Shown here one piece after another: positions 33,909 to 42,705 of a DNA stretch of 64,000 bases. Position numbers and translations under genes: made by a program. How positions within the stretch are numbered: position 1 is the stretch's first letter; each line of letters opens with the position of its first letter. The stretch is from Seohaeicola_A nanhaiensis (GTDB taxonomy: Bacteria; Pseudomonadota; Alphaproteobacteria; Rhodobacterales; Rhodobacteraceae), in NCBI RefSeq assembly GCF_042654245.1, contig NZ_JBHSGI010000024.1, positions 496,001-560,000 on the forward strand, given 5' to 3'. The notes beneath the pieces are model-generated. The model ran no database searches. It worked only from the letters and a program-made list of their open reading frames with translations, and was not told where the DNA came from.

Positions 33909-34892
33909 ATGAACCTCAGAGAACACACGCGGCTCTATGTCGAGAAAAACAACCGGCTGGCCGCGCTTAGCTATTTCGGAACTTTCGCGGTCTATTTCAC
34001 ATCGCTCTGGGCCGCCATCAGCTTTGTTTCGACCTGGTATGTGCTGGTCCCTGCGGTGATCGTCCATGCCTTTGCGGCGGTGCGGCTATACGTGCTGCAG
34101 CATGACACCGGGCACCATTCGCTGTTCGAGACACGGGCGCAGAACGAACTGGCCGGGCACGGGCTGTCGCCCTTCACCTTTGCCCCCTTCGAGGTGATGA
34201 AGCAGAACCACAACCTGCATCACACCAATATCGGCAACCTGGATCACCGCGAGACCGGCGAGATCCATACGATGACGCTGCGCGAATGGGAGGCGGCGGG
34301 CTGGTGGGACCGGCTGATCTATCGCCTGTATCGCAATCCCTTTGTGCTGATCCCGGTCGGAACGCTGTTCACCTATTTCATCCGCTATCGCTGGCCCAAG
34401 AACACGACCCGGTTTGGCGTGGCCGGCGTGCTGCTGCACAACCTCGCCATCGTGGTCTTTCTCGGCACGCTCTATCTGCTGGCCGGCTGGACCGGCATCT
34501 GGGTCTGGCTGGGCGCGAGTTTCCTGGGCGGCATGATCGGGGTGTTCCTGGTCTACCTCCAGCACAATTTCGAAGACACATACTGGGACCGGCGCCCCGA
34601 CCTCGATCCGCAGCAGGCGGCGATCGAAGGATCTTCGTGCCTGGACTTCGGCTGGTTCTTCGATTTCTGCGTGGCCAATATCACCCTGCATGACATCCAC
34701 CATTTCAATGCCCGCATCCCGAGCTATCGCCTGCGCCGGTGCCATTATGCGCTGCCGCCCGAGATGGCGCCGCGCCGGATCGGCTTTGTCGAGGCGGTGC
34801 GGGCGCTGAACCTGAAACTGTGGGACGAGGACCGGAACCGCCTGGTGCCGTTTCCGAAGCATTCGCGCCAGACCGCTGCGGCTGGCGCCTGA
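33909..34892 (+). CDS. Fatty acid desaturase family protein
   Basis: The 327-residue membrane protein has the three histidine boxes of the di-iron desaturases: HDTGHH (65-70), HNLHH (101-105) and HDIHH (261-265). Four or more hydrophobic segments separate boxes 2 and 3. It should introduce a double bond into acyl chains of lipids or a related substrate using O2. The precise position and substrate cannot be told; the short form resembles bacterial omega-3/delta-type or carotenoid/lipid hydroxylase relatives. Confidence 0.88.
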   Translation: MNLREHTRLYVEKNNRLAALSYFGTFAVYFTSLWAAISFVSTWYVLVPAVIVHAFAAVRLYVLQHDTGHHSLFETRAQNELAGHGLSPFTFAPFEVMKQNHNLHHTNIGNLDHRETGEIHTMTLREWEAAGWWDRLIYRLYRNPFVLIPVGTLFTYFIRYRWPKNTTRFGVAGVLLHNLAIVVFLGTLYLLAGWTGIWVWLGASFLGGMIGVFLVYLQHNFEDTYWDRRPDLDPQQAAIEGSSCLDFGWFFDFCVANITLHDIHHFNARIPSYRLRRCHYALPPEMAPRRIGFVEAVRALNLKLWDEDRNRLVPFPKHSRQTAAAGA

Positions 34893-34922
34893 CAAGGGCC
34901 TTTGGGTCGGGAGAACGACAGG

Positions 34923-35468
34923 ATGACGGACGTAGGCAAGGTGACGGGAATCGGGCCGGCGCTGGCGGCTTCGCTGGCTGCTGCGGGGTTCGCCACGGCC
35001 GAAGCGCTGGCGGGAGCCACGCCCGAGCGTCTGGCGGTGATCCCGGGGATCGGGCGGCAGCGCGCGACGCGGCTGATCGCGGCGGCCAAGGCGCTGATCG
35101 GGCAGGGCGACGCACCAGCGGCGCCGCCGCGCCCCCTGCCGGTGCGCGATGCGCCGGTGCGCAAGGTCAAGCCGACGCGCCCGGTGCCGGTGGCGGTTGC
35201 ACCTGCCGAGGTGGCGGCGCCCACGGTTCCGGAGGGCAAGGCGTTGCCCAAGCCGGTGCGCAAGGCAATCAAGGTAGCGCAGAAGGCGGCCAAGGCCGCG
35301 GGCGAGGCGATGGCCGCGGCCGAGAAGCTGCGGGCGCGCGCGCTGCGCAAGGCGACTAAGGCAGAGAAGATGGCAAGCGCGCCTGCGCCCGAGGAGGCGC
35401 CGGCGAAAAAGCCGGCCAAGGCGAAGGACGCCAAGAAGCCGGCGAAAAAGGGCAAGAAGAAGTCCTGA
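34923..35468 (+). CDS. Helix-hairpin-helix protein with histone H1-like Lys/Ala-rich tail
   Basis: The 181-residue protein begins with an HhH-type module (VTGIGPALAASLAAAGFATAEAL and AVIPGIGRQRATRLIAAAK, residues 5-58). A Pro/Ala/Val linker follows, then a strongly basic tail of Lys-Ala-Pro units (AKKPAKAKDAKKPAKKGKKK). The head resembles DNA-binding tandem HhH domains; the tail resembles H1-like nucleoid proteins. Non-specific DNA or RNA binding is a reasonable inference. ATG 34923 has GGGAG upstream. Its stop lies inside a perfect inverted repeat. Confidence 0.75.
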   Translation: MTDVGKVTGIGPALAASLAAAGFATAEALAGATPERLAVIPGIGRQRATRLIAAAKALIGQGDAPAAPPRPLPVRDAPVRKVKPTRPVPVAVAPAEVAAPTVPEGKALPKPVRKAIKVAQKAAKAAGEAMAAAEKLRARALRKATKAEKMASAPAPEEAPAKKPAKAKDAKKPAKKGKKKS

Positions 35469-35483
35469 GCCCGCGGCTCAGGA
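35463..35483. terminator. Inverted repeat spanning the HhH gene stop, between convergent genes
   Basis: TCCTGAGCC-CGC-GGCTCAGGA is a perfect 9-bp stem with a 3-nt loop. It includes the TGA stop and sits 14 nt from the serS stop on the other strand. A bidirectional terminator is likely despite the lack of a T-run. Confidence 0.5.
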
Positions 35484-35496
35484 CCGTGGTGCGCGC

Positions 35497-36789
35497 CTAG
35501 GCCAGGGTGCCGTCGGCCGCGAGGCGGGTTTTACCGCCGAGGTAGGGCGCGAGGGCGGCGGGCAGGGTGACCGAGCCGTCTTCCTGCTGGCCATTTTCCA
35601 GAACCGCGATCAGGCAGCGGCCCACAGCGAGGCCCGAGCCGTTGAGCGTATGCACGAATTCCGGCTTGCCGCCGCCGGCGGGGCGGAAGCGGGCATTCAT
35701 GCGGCGCGCCTGGAAATCGCCGGTGGTGGAGACCGAGGAAATCTCGCGATAGGTGTTCTGGCCGGGCAGCCAGGCCTCGATGTCATAGGTGCGGCGCGCG
35801 CCAAAGCCCATGTCGCCGGTGCAGAGCGTCACCGTGCGATAGGGAATCTCCAGCGCCTCGAGAATGCCTTCGGCGCATTTCAGCATCCGCTGCTGTTCCC
35901 CGTCCGAGGTGGCGGGGTGGGTGATCGACACCATCTCGACCTTTTCGAACTGGTGCTGGCGCAGCATCCCGGCCGTGTCCTTGCCCGCGCTGCCGGCCTC
36001 GGAGCGGAAGCAGAGGGTATGGGCGGTCATGCGGATCGGCAGGGCGGATTCGTCGAGGATTTCGCCGGCGACCGTATTGGTCAGCGAAACCTCGGAGGTC
36101 GGGATCAGCCACCAGCCGTTGGTGGTACGATAGCTGTCTTCCTCGAATTTCGGCAGCTGGTTGGTGCCGAACATCGCCTCGTCCCGCACCAGCACGGGCG
36201 AGTTCATCTCGGTCAACCCGTTCCTGTCGACATGGGTGTCGAGCATGAACTGGGCCAGCGCCCGGTGGATGCGGGCGACAGCGCCCTTCAGCAGGACGAA
36301 GCGCGCGCCGGAGAGTTTGGCGGCAGTCTCGAAATCCATCGACGCCGCGACGCCGGCAAGCTCGTAATGCTCTTTCGGCGTGAAGGCGAAATTGCGCGGG
36401 GTGCCCCAGCGGTGCAGTTCGACGTTGTCCTGTTCGTCCTTGCCGTCGGGGATGTCGTCGGCGGGCAGGTTCGGCAGCCGGGCGAGCATGTCGGCCAGCT
36501 TGTCGTCGAGGTCCTTCGCCTCGGCCTGCATGGCGGCGATCTCGGCCTTCTTGTCGGCGACGAGGGTGCGCAGGCGTTCGAATTCGGCATCGTCGCCGCG
36601 TGCCTTGGCGGCGCCGACCTCCTTGGAGGCGCGGTTCTGCTCGGCCTGGGCCGCCTCGGCGGCGGCGATCCGGGCGCGGCGCTCGGAATCGAGCGCCAGC
36701 ACGGCGGCGGATGCCGACGATTCCCCGCGCCGCGCCAGGGCGGCGTCGAAGGCGTCGGGGTTCTCGCGGATCGCGCGGATGTCGTGCAT
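35497..36789 (-). CDS. serS: Serine--tRNA ligase
   Basis: The 430-residue class II synthetase has the N-terminal antiparallel coiled coil that grips the tRNA-Ser long arm (about 27-110, rich in Glu/Ala/Lys). Motif 2 (CFRSEAGSAGKDTAGMLRQHQFEK), a TSEVSLTN serine-site segment and motif 3 (SGLAVGRCLIAVLENGQ) follow. It charges tRNA-Ser and tRNA-Sec with serine. It is monocistronic and divergent from yajC-secDF. Confidence 0.97.
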   Translation of the reverse strand: MHDIRAIRENPDAFDAALARRGESSASAAVLALDSERRARIAAAEAAQAEQNRASKEVGAAKARGDDAEFERLRTLVADKKAEIAAMQAEAKDLDDKLADMLARLPNLPADDIPDGKDEQDNVELHRWGTPRNFAFTPKEHYELAGVAASMDFETAAKLSGARFVLLKGAVARIHRALAQFMLDTHVDRNGLTEMNSPVLVRDEAMFGTNQLPKFEEDSYRTTNGWWLIPTSEVSLTNTVAGEILDESALPIRMTAHTLCFRSEAGSAGKDTAGMLRQHQFEKVEMVSITHPATSDGEQQRMLKCAEGILEALEIPYRTVTLCTGDMGFGARRTYDIEAWLPGQNTYREISSVSTTGDFQARRMNARFRPAGGGKPEFVHTLNGSGLAVGRCLIAVLENGQQEDGSVTLPAALAPYLGGKTRLAADGTLA

Positions 36790-37157
36790 GGGTCGTGCCT
36801 TTCGCTCGAGTCGGTTCGCGGGGGGTTATGCATGAATGCGGGGGGTTAGGGTAGGGGGTGGGGTGATGGGGCCGATGAGATCGCCAATGTGCTTTCGGTC
36901 GGGTCTGTGGAATGGCTGCGAGGCATTCGGTCTGTTTTCCTGAGAGGAAAACAGCGACTTGGGGCCATTGTGGAGAGCTGGCGAAATGCTCCCGAGGATT
37001 TCGGTCGTATCAATGCCCGCAAGAGCCTGCCCCAACCTGACGGAAAGCCGCACCGCGGTGCCTTGCAAAGGGCAGGGCCAGCGCATAGGTTCCGCGAAAC
37101 TTGAAAACGGCGCTTCCCCACGGGGTTCTCTGCGCCTCTGACAGAGGAAAAACCCCC
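36790..37157. other. 368-bp intergenic region between serS and yajC
   Basis: No coding gene is evident. It holds the divergent promoters, a perfect hairpin at 36932-36954, and a possibly structured yajC leader with GGCGC/GCGCC (37109 and 37132) and CCTCTG-A-CAGAGG (37135-37147). I find no match to a riboswitch or 6S RNA that I can support. Confidence 0.55.
36932..36954. repeat. Hairpin GTTTTCC-N5-GGAAAAC, copy 2
   Basis: CTGTTTTCC (36932-36940), loop TGAGA, GGAAAACAG (36946-36954): a perfect 9-bp stem. It lies upstream of both serS and yajC, where a terminator is not expected, so a DNA-level or RNA-processing role must be considered. Confidence 0.75.
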
Positions 37158-37439
37158 ATGGAAGGTGGAATAATGTCGTTCCTGCCGCTGATCCTGATCT
37201 TCGGGATCATGTATTTTCTGCTGATCCGGCCGCAGCAGAAGAAGCTGAAGGACCATCAGGCGATGGTCGCGGCGCTGCGGCGGGGCGATCAGGTGGTGAC
37301 GCAGGGCGGCATCATCGGCAAGGTGTCCAAGGTCAAGGACGACGGCGAGATCGAGCTCGAGATCGCAGAGAACGTCAAGGTGCGGGTCGTGCGGTCGACC
37401 ATCGCCACGGTGCTGAGCAAGACCGAACCGGCGAAGTGA
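37158..37439 (+). CDS. yajC: Preprotein translocase subunit YajC
   Basis: The 93-residue protein has one N-terminal membrane helix (FLPLILIFGIMYFLLIRPQQKK) and a cytoplasmic domain with RRGDQVVTQGGIIGKVSKV, the YajC signature. It associates with SecDF-YidC. ATG 37158 (MEGGIMSF), preceded by AGAGGA, gives the usual family N terminus; ATG 37173, preceded by GAAGGTGG, is possible. It heads the yajC-secD-secF operon. Confidence 0.93.
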   Translation: MEGGIMSFLPLILIFGIMYFLLIRPQQKKLKDHQAMVAALRRGDQVVTQGGIIGKVSKVKDDGEIELEIAENVKVRVVRSTIATVLSKTEPAK

Positions 37440-37468
37440 TCCGCCTACCCTGTTGAGAAAGCACGTAC

Positions 37469-39130
37469 ATGCTTCAGATTGATCGGTGGAAGCGGGTTCT
37501 TATCTGGCTCGTCTGCCTGGCCTTCGCGCTGCTTGCGGTGCCGAACCTGTTCTATGCCCGCGTCGAGGCCCATAACGACGCGGTTGTGGCCATCGAGACC
37601 AAGGGCGCGACGCCCGAGCGCGAGGCGGCGGTCGCGGGCTGGCCGGACTGGCTGCCCTCGGGGCTGGTCAATCTGGGCCTCGACCTGCGGGGCGGGGCGC
37701 ATCTGCTGGCCGAGGTGAAGGTTGCCGATGTCTATCAGCAGCGGATGCTGGGGCTCTGGCCCGAGGTGCGCGCGGCGCTGGTGAAGGAGCGCGATACGGT
37801 CGGCTTCGTCAACGAGGTGCCGGGGCCCGAGGGCGAGCTTCACGTCAAGATTTCCAAGCCCGAGGGGATGCCCAAGGCGCTGGAGGTGGTGCGGGGCCTG
37901 GCGCGGCCAATCCAGTCGCTGACCGGGATCGGATCGAACGACATCGAGGTGACGGGCAGCGGCGATACTCTGGTGATCACGCTGTCGCAGGCCGAGAAGA
38001 CGGCGACCGACGACCGTACGGTGAAGCAGGCGCTGGAGATCGTGCGGCGCCGGATTGACGCCGTGGGCACGCGCGAGCCGACGATCCAGCGGCAGGGCGA
38101 CGACCGCATCCTGATCCAGGTGCCGGGTATCGGCAGCGCGGCGGAGCTAAAGGAAATCATCGGCACCACGGCGCAGCTGACCTTCAATCCGGTGGTCTCG
38201 CGCGTGACCGACGCCAATGCGGTTCCGGGCACCGGGAACAAACTGGTGCCCTCGCTGGACGAGGAGGGCGTCTACTACATCATCGAGGCGGTGCCGGTCG
38301 TCACCGGCGAGGAGCTGAACGACGCGCAGCCGAGTTTCGACCAGAACGGGCGGCCGGCGGTCAACTTCCGCTTCAACACCTCGGGCGCGCGCAAGTTCGG
38401 CGATTACACGCGCGACAATATCGGCCAGCCCTTTGCCATCGTGCTGGACGACGAGGTGATCTCGGCGCCGGTCATCCAGAGCCACATTCCCGGCGGGTCG
38501 GGCATCATCACGGGCCGCTTCACCATCGAGGAGAGCACCAATCTGGCGGTGCTGCTGCGCGCGGGTGCGCTGCCGGCCGAGCTGACTTTCCTGGAAGAGC
38601 GGACCATCGGGCCGGAACTGGGGCAGGACAGCATCGACGCGGGCAAGATCGCGGCGCTGGTCGGCTCGGCGGCGGTGATAGCCTTCATGGCGCTGACCTA
38701 CGGCATGTTCGGCTGGATCGCCAATATCGCGCTGGTGCTGAACATCGCGATGATGTTCGGGGTGCTGTCGCTGATCGGGGGCACGCTGACGCTGCCGGGG
38801 ATCGCGGGGATCGTGCTGACGGTCGGCATGGCGGTGGACGCCAACGTGCTGATCTTCGAGCGGATCCGCGAGGAGCTGAAGACGGCGCGGGGACCGGCGC
38901 GGGCGATCGAGCTGGGCTATGAGCGCGCGCTGTCGGCCATTCTGGACAGCAACATCACCACGCTGATCACGGCGGTGATCCTGTTCACGCTGGGCTCTGG
39001 CCCGGTGCGCGGTTTCGCGATCACCCTGGGGCTGGGGATCATCACCTCGGTCTTCACGGCCTATTACGTCACCCGACTGATCATCGTCATGTGGTTCGAG
39101 CGCAAGCGCCCGAAAACGATCGAGGTTTAG
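37469..39130 (+). CDS. secD: Protein translocase subunit SecD
   Basis: The 553-residue protein has an N-terminal helix, a large periplasmic P1 domain (LVNLGLDLRGGAHLLAEVKV opening) and a C-terminal six-helix RND-like bundle. The bundle contains GMAVDANVLIFERIREELK, which carries the conserved Asp of the proton pathway. It uses the proton gradient to pull proteins across the membrane after SecA. It lies 29 nt after yajC and 3 nt before secF. Confidence 0.96.
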   Translation: MLQIDRWKRVLIWLVCLAFALLAVPNLFYARVEAHNDAVVAIETKGATPEREAAVAGWPDWLPSGLVNLGLDLRGGAHLLAEVKVADVYQQRMLGLWPEVRAALVKERDTVGFVNEVPGPEGELHVKISKPEGMPKALEVVRGLARPIQSLTGIGSNDIEVTGSGDTLVITLSQAEKTATDDRTVKQALEIVRRRIDAVGTREPTIQRQGDDRILIQVPGIGSAAELKEIIGTTAQLTFNPVVSRVTDANAVPGTGNKLVPSLDEEGVYYIIEAVPVVTGEELNDAQPSFDQNGRPAVNFRFNTSGARKFGDYTRDNIGQPFAIVLDDEVISAPVIQSHIPGGSGIITGRFTIEESTNLAVLLRAGALPAELTFLEERTIGPELGQDSIDAGKIAALVGSAAVIAFMALTYGMFGWIANIALVLNIAMMFGVLSLIGGTLTLPGIAGIVLTVGMAVDANVLIFERIREELKTARGPARAIELGYERALSAILDSNITTLITAVILFTLGSGPVRGFAITLGLGIITSVFTAYYVTRLIIVMWFERKRPKTIEV

Positions 39131-39133
39131 GAT

Positions 39134-40102
39134 ATGCGCCTGCGTCTGATTCCCGACGACACGAATATCAACTTCTTCAAATATGCCTCGGTCACTTTCG
39201 GCGGGTCGATCGTGCTGCTGGTGATCTCGACCATCCTGTTCTTCACGATGGGGCTGAACTTCGGCATCGACTTCCGCGGCGGGACGACGATCCGCACCGA
39301 GTCGAGCACCGCCATCGACGTGGGCGAATACCGCGCCGCGCTGGCGCCGCTGAACATGGGCGATGTGTCGATCACCGAGGTCTTCGATCCGACCTTCGGT
39401 GAGGACAAGCATGTCTCGATGATCCGCATCCAGGCGCAGGACGGCGAGGAAAGCATCACCCCCGAGGCGGTGCAGACCGTCGAGGATGCGCTGAAGGCGG
39501 TGGATCCGGCGATCACCTTCCCCTCGGTCGAGAGCGTGGGGCCGAAGGTGTCAGGCGAGCTGATCCAGACCGCCGTGCTGTCGGTGCTGGCGGCCATCGC
39601 GGCCATCGTCTTCTACATCTGGTTGCGGTTCGAATGGCAGTTCGCGGTGGGGGCGGTGGTGGCGCTGGCGCATGACGTGGGGCTGACCATCGGGCTGTTC
39701 GCGCTGTTCCAGATCAAGTTCGACCTGGCGATCATCGCGGCGCTGCTGACCATCGTGGGCTATTCGATCAACGACACCGTGGTGGTGTTCGACCGAGCCC
39801 GCGAGAACCTGCGCAAATACAAGACCATGCCGCTGATCGACGTGCTGAACAAATCGGCCAACGAGACGCTGAGCCGGACCATGATGACCTCGGGCACGAC
39901 GCTGATCGCGCTGATCGCGCTGCTGACGCTGGGCGGCGACGTGATCCGCGGCTTCGTCTTCGCGATCACCTGGGGCATCATCGTCGGCACCTATTCCTCG
40001 ATCTACATCGCCAAGAACATCGTGCTTATGCTGGGCGTGAAGCGCGACTGGTCCAAGCCCGACGCCAACGCCGGCACCCGTTTCGCCGACATAGATGCCT
40101 GA
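39134..40102 (+). CDS. secF: Protein translocase subunit SecF
   Basis: The 322-residue protein has FGIDFRGGTTIRTES (the SecF periplasmic entry motif), the membrane segment TIVGYSINDTVVVFDRARENLRKYK (conserved Asp/Arg), and a final GVIRGFVFAITWGIIVGTYSS-type helix. It partners with SecD. Its last 8 nt overlap the TauE/SafE start, so that gene is translationally coupled. Confidence 0.96.
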   Translation: MRLRLIPDDTNINFFKYASVTFGGSIVLLVISTILFFTMGLNFGIDFRGGTTIRTESSTAIDVGEYRAALAPLNMGDVSITEVFDPTFGEDKHVSMIRIQAQDGEESITPEAVQTVEDALKAVDPAITFPSVESVGPKVSGELIQTAVLSVLAAIAAIVFYIWLRFEWQFAVGAVVALAHDVGLTIGLFALFQIKFDLAIIAALLTIVGYSINDTVVVFDRARENLRKYKTMPLIDVLNKSANETLSRTMMTSGTTLIALIALLTLGGDVIRGFVFAITWGIIVGTYSSIYIAKNIVLMLGVKRDWSKPDANAGTRFADIDA

Positions 40103-40847
40103 CGCCCTGGCCGAGGTCCTGGCCCTGCCGGGCCTGGGCTGGCTGGTTTTTGCGGTGTCGGTCGCCGGGATCGTGCGCGGCTTTGCCGGATTCGGCAGCG
40201 CGATGATCATCATGCCGGTGGCCAGCACGGTGCTGAACCCGGTGGCGGCAATCACCTTCATGATGGCGACTGAACTGCTGGGGCCGGTGCCGAATGTTGC
40301 CGGCGCCTGGCGGTCGGCGGCGAAGGACGACGTGCTGCGCCTGGCGCTGGGAGCGGCGGTGGGTCTGCCCATTGGCGTGCTGGCGCTGGCGAACATGCCG
40401 GCCGAACTGTTCGGCTGGCTGGTCTCGCTGACCGTGCTGGGGCTGCTGGCCGCGCTGATGGCCGGGTGGCGCTATCGCGGGCGGCTGACGCCCTCGCTGG
40501 TCACGGGGACGGGCGCCCTGGGCGGGGCGCTGTCGGGATCGGTGGGGCTGGCCGGGCCGCCGGTGATCATGCTGTACATGGCGAGCCTGCGGCCGATTGC
40601 GGCGATCCGGGCGAACCTGACGCTGTATCTGGTGATGATCGATCTGATGATGATCGCGGTTATTGCCGCATTTGGCCTGTTGCAGGCGGGTGCGATGATT
40701 GCGGGACTGCTGCTTTCGCTGCCCTATATGGCGGTGAACTGGATCGGCGGGCGGCTGTTTGACCCGGCCCGCGAGAAGCTGTTCCGGGGTGTGGCCTATG
40801 TCATCATCGCCGCCTCGGCGATCCTGGGGCTGCCGGTCTGGCACTGA
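40095..40847 (+). CDS. TauE/SafE family sulfite/organosulfonate exporter-like permease
   Basis: The 250-residue protein has seven to eight hydrophobic segments and the family motif GFAGFGSAMIIMPVAS near residue 29. A repeat half carries GALGGALSGSVGLAGPPVIMLYMAS. Members move sulfite, sulfoacetate or other sulfur-containing anions out of the cell; the substrate is not known. It is an unusual passenger inside the sec-ccm gene block, overlapping secF by 8 nt. Confidence 0.87.
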   Translation: MPDALAEVLALPGLGWLVFAVSVAGIVRGFAGFGSAMIIMPVASTVLNPVAAITFMMATELLGPVPNVAGAWRSAAKDDVLRLALGAAVGLPIGVLALANMPAELFGWLVSLTVLGLLAALMAGWRYRGRLTPSLVTGTGALGGALSGSVGLAGPPVIMLYMASLRPIAAIRANLTLYLVMIDLMMIAVIAAFGLLQAGAMIAGLLLSLPYMAVNWIGGRLFDPAREKLFRGVAYVIIAASAILGLPVWH

Positions 40848-40859
40848 AGGAGAGCGATC

Positions 40860-41213
40860 ATGCGGTTGACGGAAATCGATTTTGGCGAGGCGCGGCCGGT
40901 GGACGGCTATGGGCCGGGATTTTTCCGGATCGGCGGCGCGGTGTATCAGGGGGCGGTGCTGACCGGGACCTTCGGCACCTCTGGATGGGGCGGCTATGAT
41001 GACCTGGAGCCCCTGCTGGCCGTGGTGGAGAAGGTCGATGTGATCTTTTTCGGGACCGGCGCCGAGGTGGCGCATCTGCCGTCTGCGCTGCGCGCGGCGC
41101 TGGAGGAGGCGGGGATCGGCGTGGAGGCGATGAATTCGCCCGCCGCCTGCCGCACCTACAACGTGCTGGTGAGCGAGGGGCGGCGTGTGGCGCTGGCGGC
41201 GCTGCCGGTCTGA
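40860..41213 (+). CDS. Mth938-like (DUF498) domain protein
   Basis: The 117-residue protein has the compact fold signature DGYGPGFFRIGGAVYQGAV, then DVIFFGTGAE and the terminal ACRTYNVLVSEGRRVALAALPV. The family (also seen in mitochondrial NDUFAF3) has been linked to respiratory complex I assembly in eukaryotes and to unknown roles in bacteria. It is commonly found beside secDF in Rhodobacteraceae. AAGGAGAG precedes the ATG. Confidence 0.88.
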   Translation: MRLTEIDFGEARPVDGYGPGFFRIGGAVYQGAVLTGTFGTSGWGGYDDLEPLLAVVEKVDVIFFGTGAEVAHLPSALRAALEEAGIGVEAMNSPAACRTYNVLVSEGRRVALAALPV

Positions 41214-41270
41214 ACCGCGCGCCGGTGGCGGGGTTGCCGGATCGCGCGTGCCGCGCGATGCGCTCCGCGG

Positions 41271-41293
41271 GAGGTATTTTTCAACCAGAGAAG
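41271..41293 (-). repeat. Intergenic repeat CTTCTCTGGTT-N3-AAATACCTC, copy 2
   Basis: This is the inverted copy of the repeat at 24718-24740 (20 of 23 identical), located between the Mth938 gene and ccmA. It is flanked by GC-rich palindromic sequence (GATCGCGCG, CCGCGCGATGCG). Confidence 0.65.
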
Positions 41294-41363
41294 CCGGGCG
41301 CGCGGCGCGCTGCGCAGGCGTTTCTCCCTTTTGCGGGGGCGGGGGATTGGCTATGCCGGGGCC

Positions 41364-41978
41364 ATGGAGCTGATCCTTGACAGAGTGAGCGTGGCGCGGG
41401 GCGGGGTGCCGGTGCTGGCGGAGGTCTCGCTGCGCCTGGCGCCGGGGCGGGCGCTGGTGCTGCGCGGGCCCAACGGGATCGGCAAGACGACCCTGCTGCG
41501 CACCATCGCCGGGTTGCAGCCGCCGGTGGCGGGGACGATCGCCGGGGCCGAGGAGCGGGTGGCCTATGCTGGACATGCCGACGGGATCAAGCCGACGCTG
41601 ACGGTGGCGGAGAACCTGGCCTTCTGGGCGAGTGTCTTCGGCACCGAGGGGATCGGTGCGGCCTTGGCAGCCTATCAGCTGGAGGTGCTGGGCTGGCGGA
41701 TGGCGGGCACGCTCTCGGCCGGGCAGAAGCGGCGGCTGGGGCTGGCGCGGCTGCTGGTCACGGGGCGGCCGGTCTGGGTGCTGGACGAGCCGACCGTGTC
41801 GCTGGACGCCGAGGCGGTGGGCTGGTTCGCGGGGGCGGTGCGCACACATCTGGCGGCGGGCGGGTCGGCGCTGATGGCGACGCATATCGACCTCGGGATT
41901 GAGGCGGAGGTGCTGGAGCTGTCGGGGCATCGCGCGGTGCTGCCGGCGCTGGACGATTTCGACGGGGCCTTTGCGTGA
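41364..41978 (+). CDS. ccmA: Heme exporter ATPase CcmA
   Basis: The 204-residue ABC ATPase has Walker A GPNGIGKTT, the signature LSAGQKRRLGLARLL, and Walker B VWVLDEPTVSLDAEAV followed by an H-loop (MATHID). With CcmB it releases holo-CcmE during cytochrome c maturation. I take ATG 41364 (MELILDRVSV). It overlaps ccmB by 4 nt. Confidence 0.94.
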   Translation: MELILDRVSVARGGVPVLAEVSLRLAPGRALVLRGPNGIGKTTLLRTIAGLQPPVAGTIAGAEERVAYAGHADGIKPTLTVAENLAFWASVFGTEGIGAALAAYQLEVLGWRMAGTLSAGQKRRLGLARLLVTGRPVWVLDEPTVSLDAEAVGWFAGAVRTHLAAGGSALMATHIDLGIEAEVLELSGHRAVLPALDDFDGAFA

Positions 41979-42631
41979 GGGCGCTGTTGCTGCGCGACCT
42001 GCGGCTGGCGCTGCGGGCCGGGGGCGGGTTCGGCCTGGGGCTGGCCTTCTTCCTGATCGTGACGATTCTGGTGCCCTTCGGCGTGGGGCCGGAGTCGGCG
42101 CTGCTGACCCTGATCGCGCCGGGGATCCTGTGGCTGGCGGCGCTGCTGGCCTGCCTGCTGTCGCTGGACCGGATCCTGGCGCTGGACTGGGAGGACGGCT
42201 CGCTGGACCTGCTGGCGACCTCGCCCCTGCCCCTGGAGGCGGCGGTGGCGGTGAAGGCCTTTGCGCACTGGCTGACCACGGGGCTGCCGCTGGTGGCGGC
42301 GGCGCCGGTGCTGGGGGTTCTGCTGAACCTGCCCGGGCCGGGCTATCTCTGGCTGGTCGTCTCGCTGGCGGCGGGGACGCCGGCGCTGTCGGTGATCGGC
42401 ACCTTCGGCGCCGCGCTGACCGTGGGGCTGAAGCGGGGCGGGCTGCTGCTGTCGCTGCTGGTGCTGCCGCTGTACGTCCCGACGCTGATCTTTGGCGCCG
42501 AGGTGGCGCGGCGGGGGGCGGCCGGCATGGAGGTGGCGACGCCGCTGCTGCTGCTGGCCGGGATCACGCTGGGGGCGGCGGCGCTGCTGCCCTTCGCCAG
42601 CGCGGCGGCGCTGCGGGTCAACCTGCGCTGA
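41975..42631 (+). CDS. ccmB: Heme exporter permease CcmB
   Basis: The 218-residue, six-helix protein has the CcmB features FGVGPESALLTLIAPGILWLAALLACLLSLDR and DWEDGSLDLL. It is the membrane partner of CcmA in cytochrome c maturation. It is coupled to ccmA; a 74-nt gap precedes ccmC. Confidence 0.94.
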   Translation: MRALLLRDLRLALRAGGGFGLGLAFFLIVTILVPFGVGPESALLTLIAPGILWLAALLACLLSLDRILALDWEDGSLDLLATSPLPLEAAVAVKAFAHWLTTGLPLVAAAPVLGVLLNLPGPGYLWLVVSLAAGTPALSVIGTFGAALTVGLKRGGLLLSLLVLPLYVPTLIFGAEVARRGAAGMEVATPLLLLAGITLGAAALLPFASAAALRVNLR

Positions 42632-42705
42632 GGCGCGCGGGACGGGATGTCGCGCCAGCGCGGATGTGAATTGTGAACGCCGTGACGAGCGGCTAGAGGG
42701 GAGCC

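Noticed and set aside
36790..37157. A riboswitch or 6S RNA between serS and yajC
   Set aside because: Only short hairpins are visible; no conserved aptamer core or 6S-type long bulged helix could be drawn.
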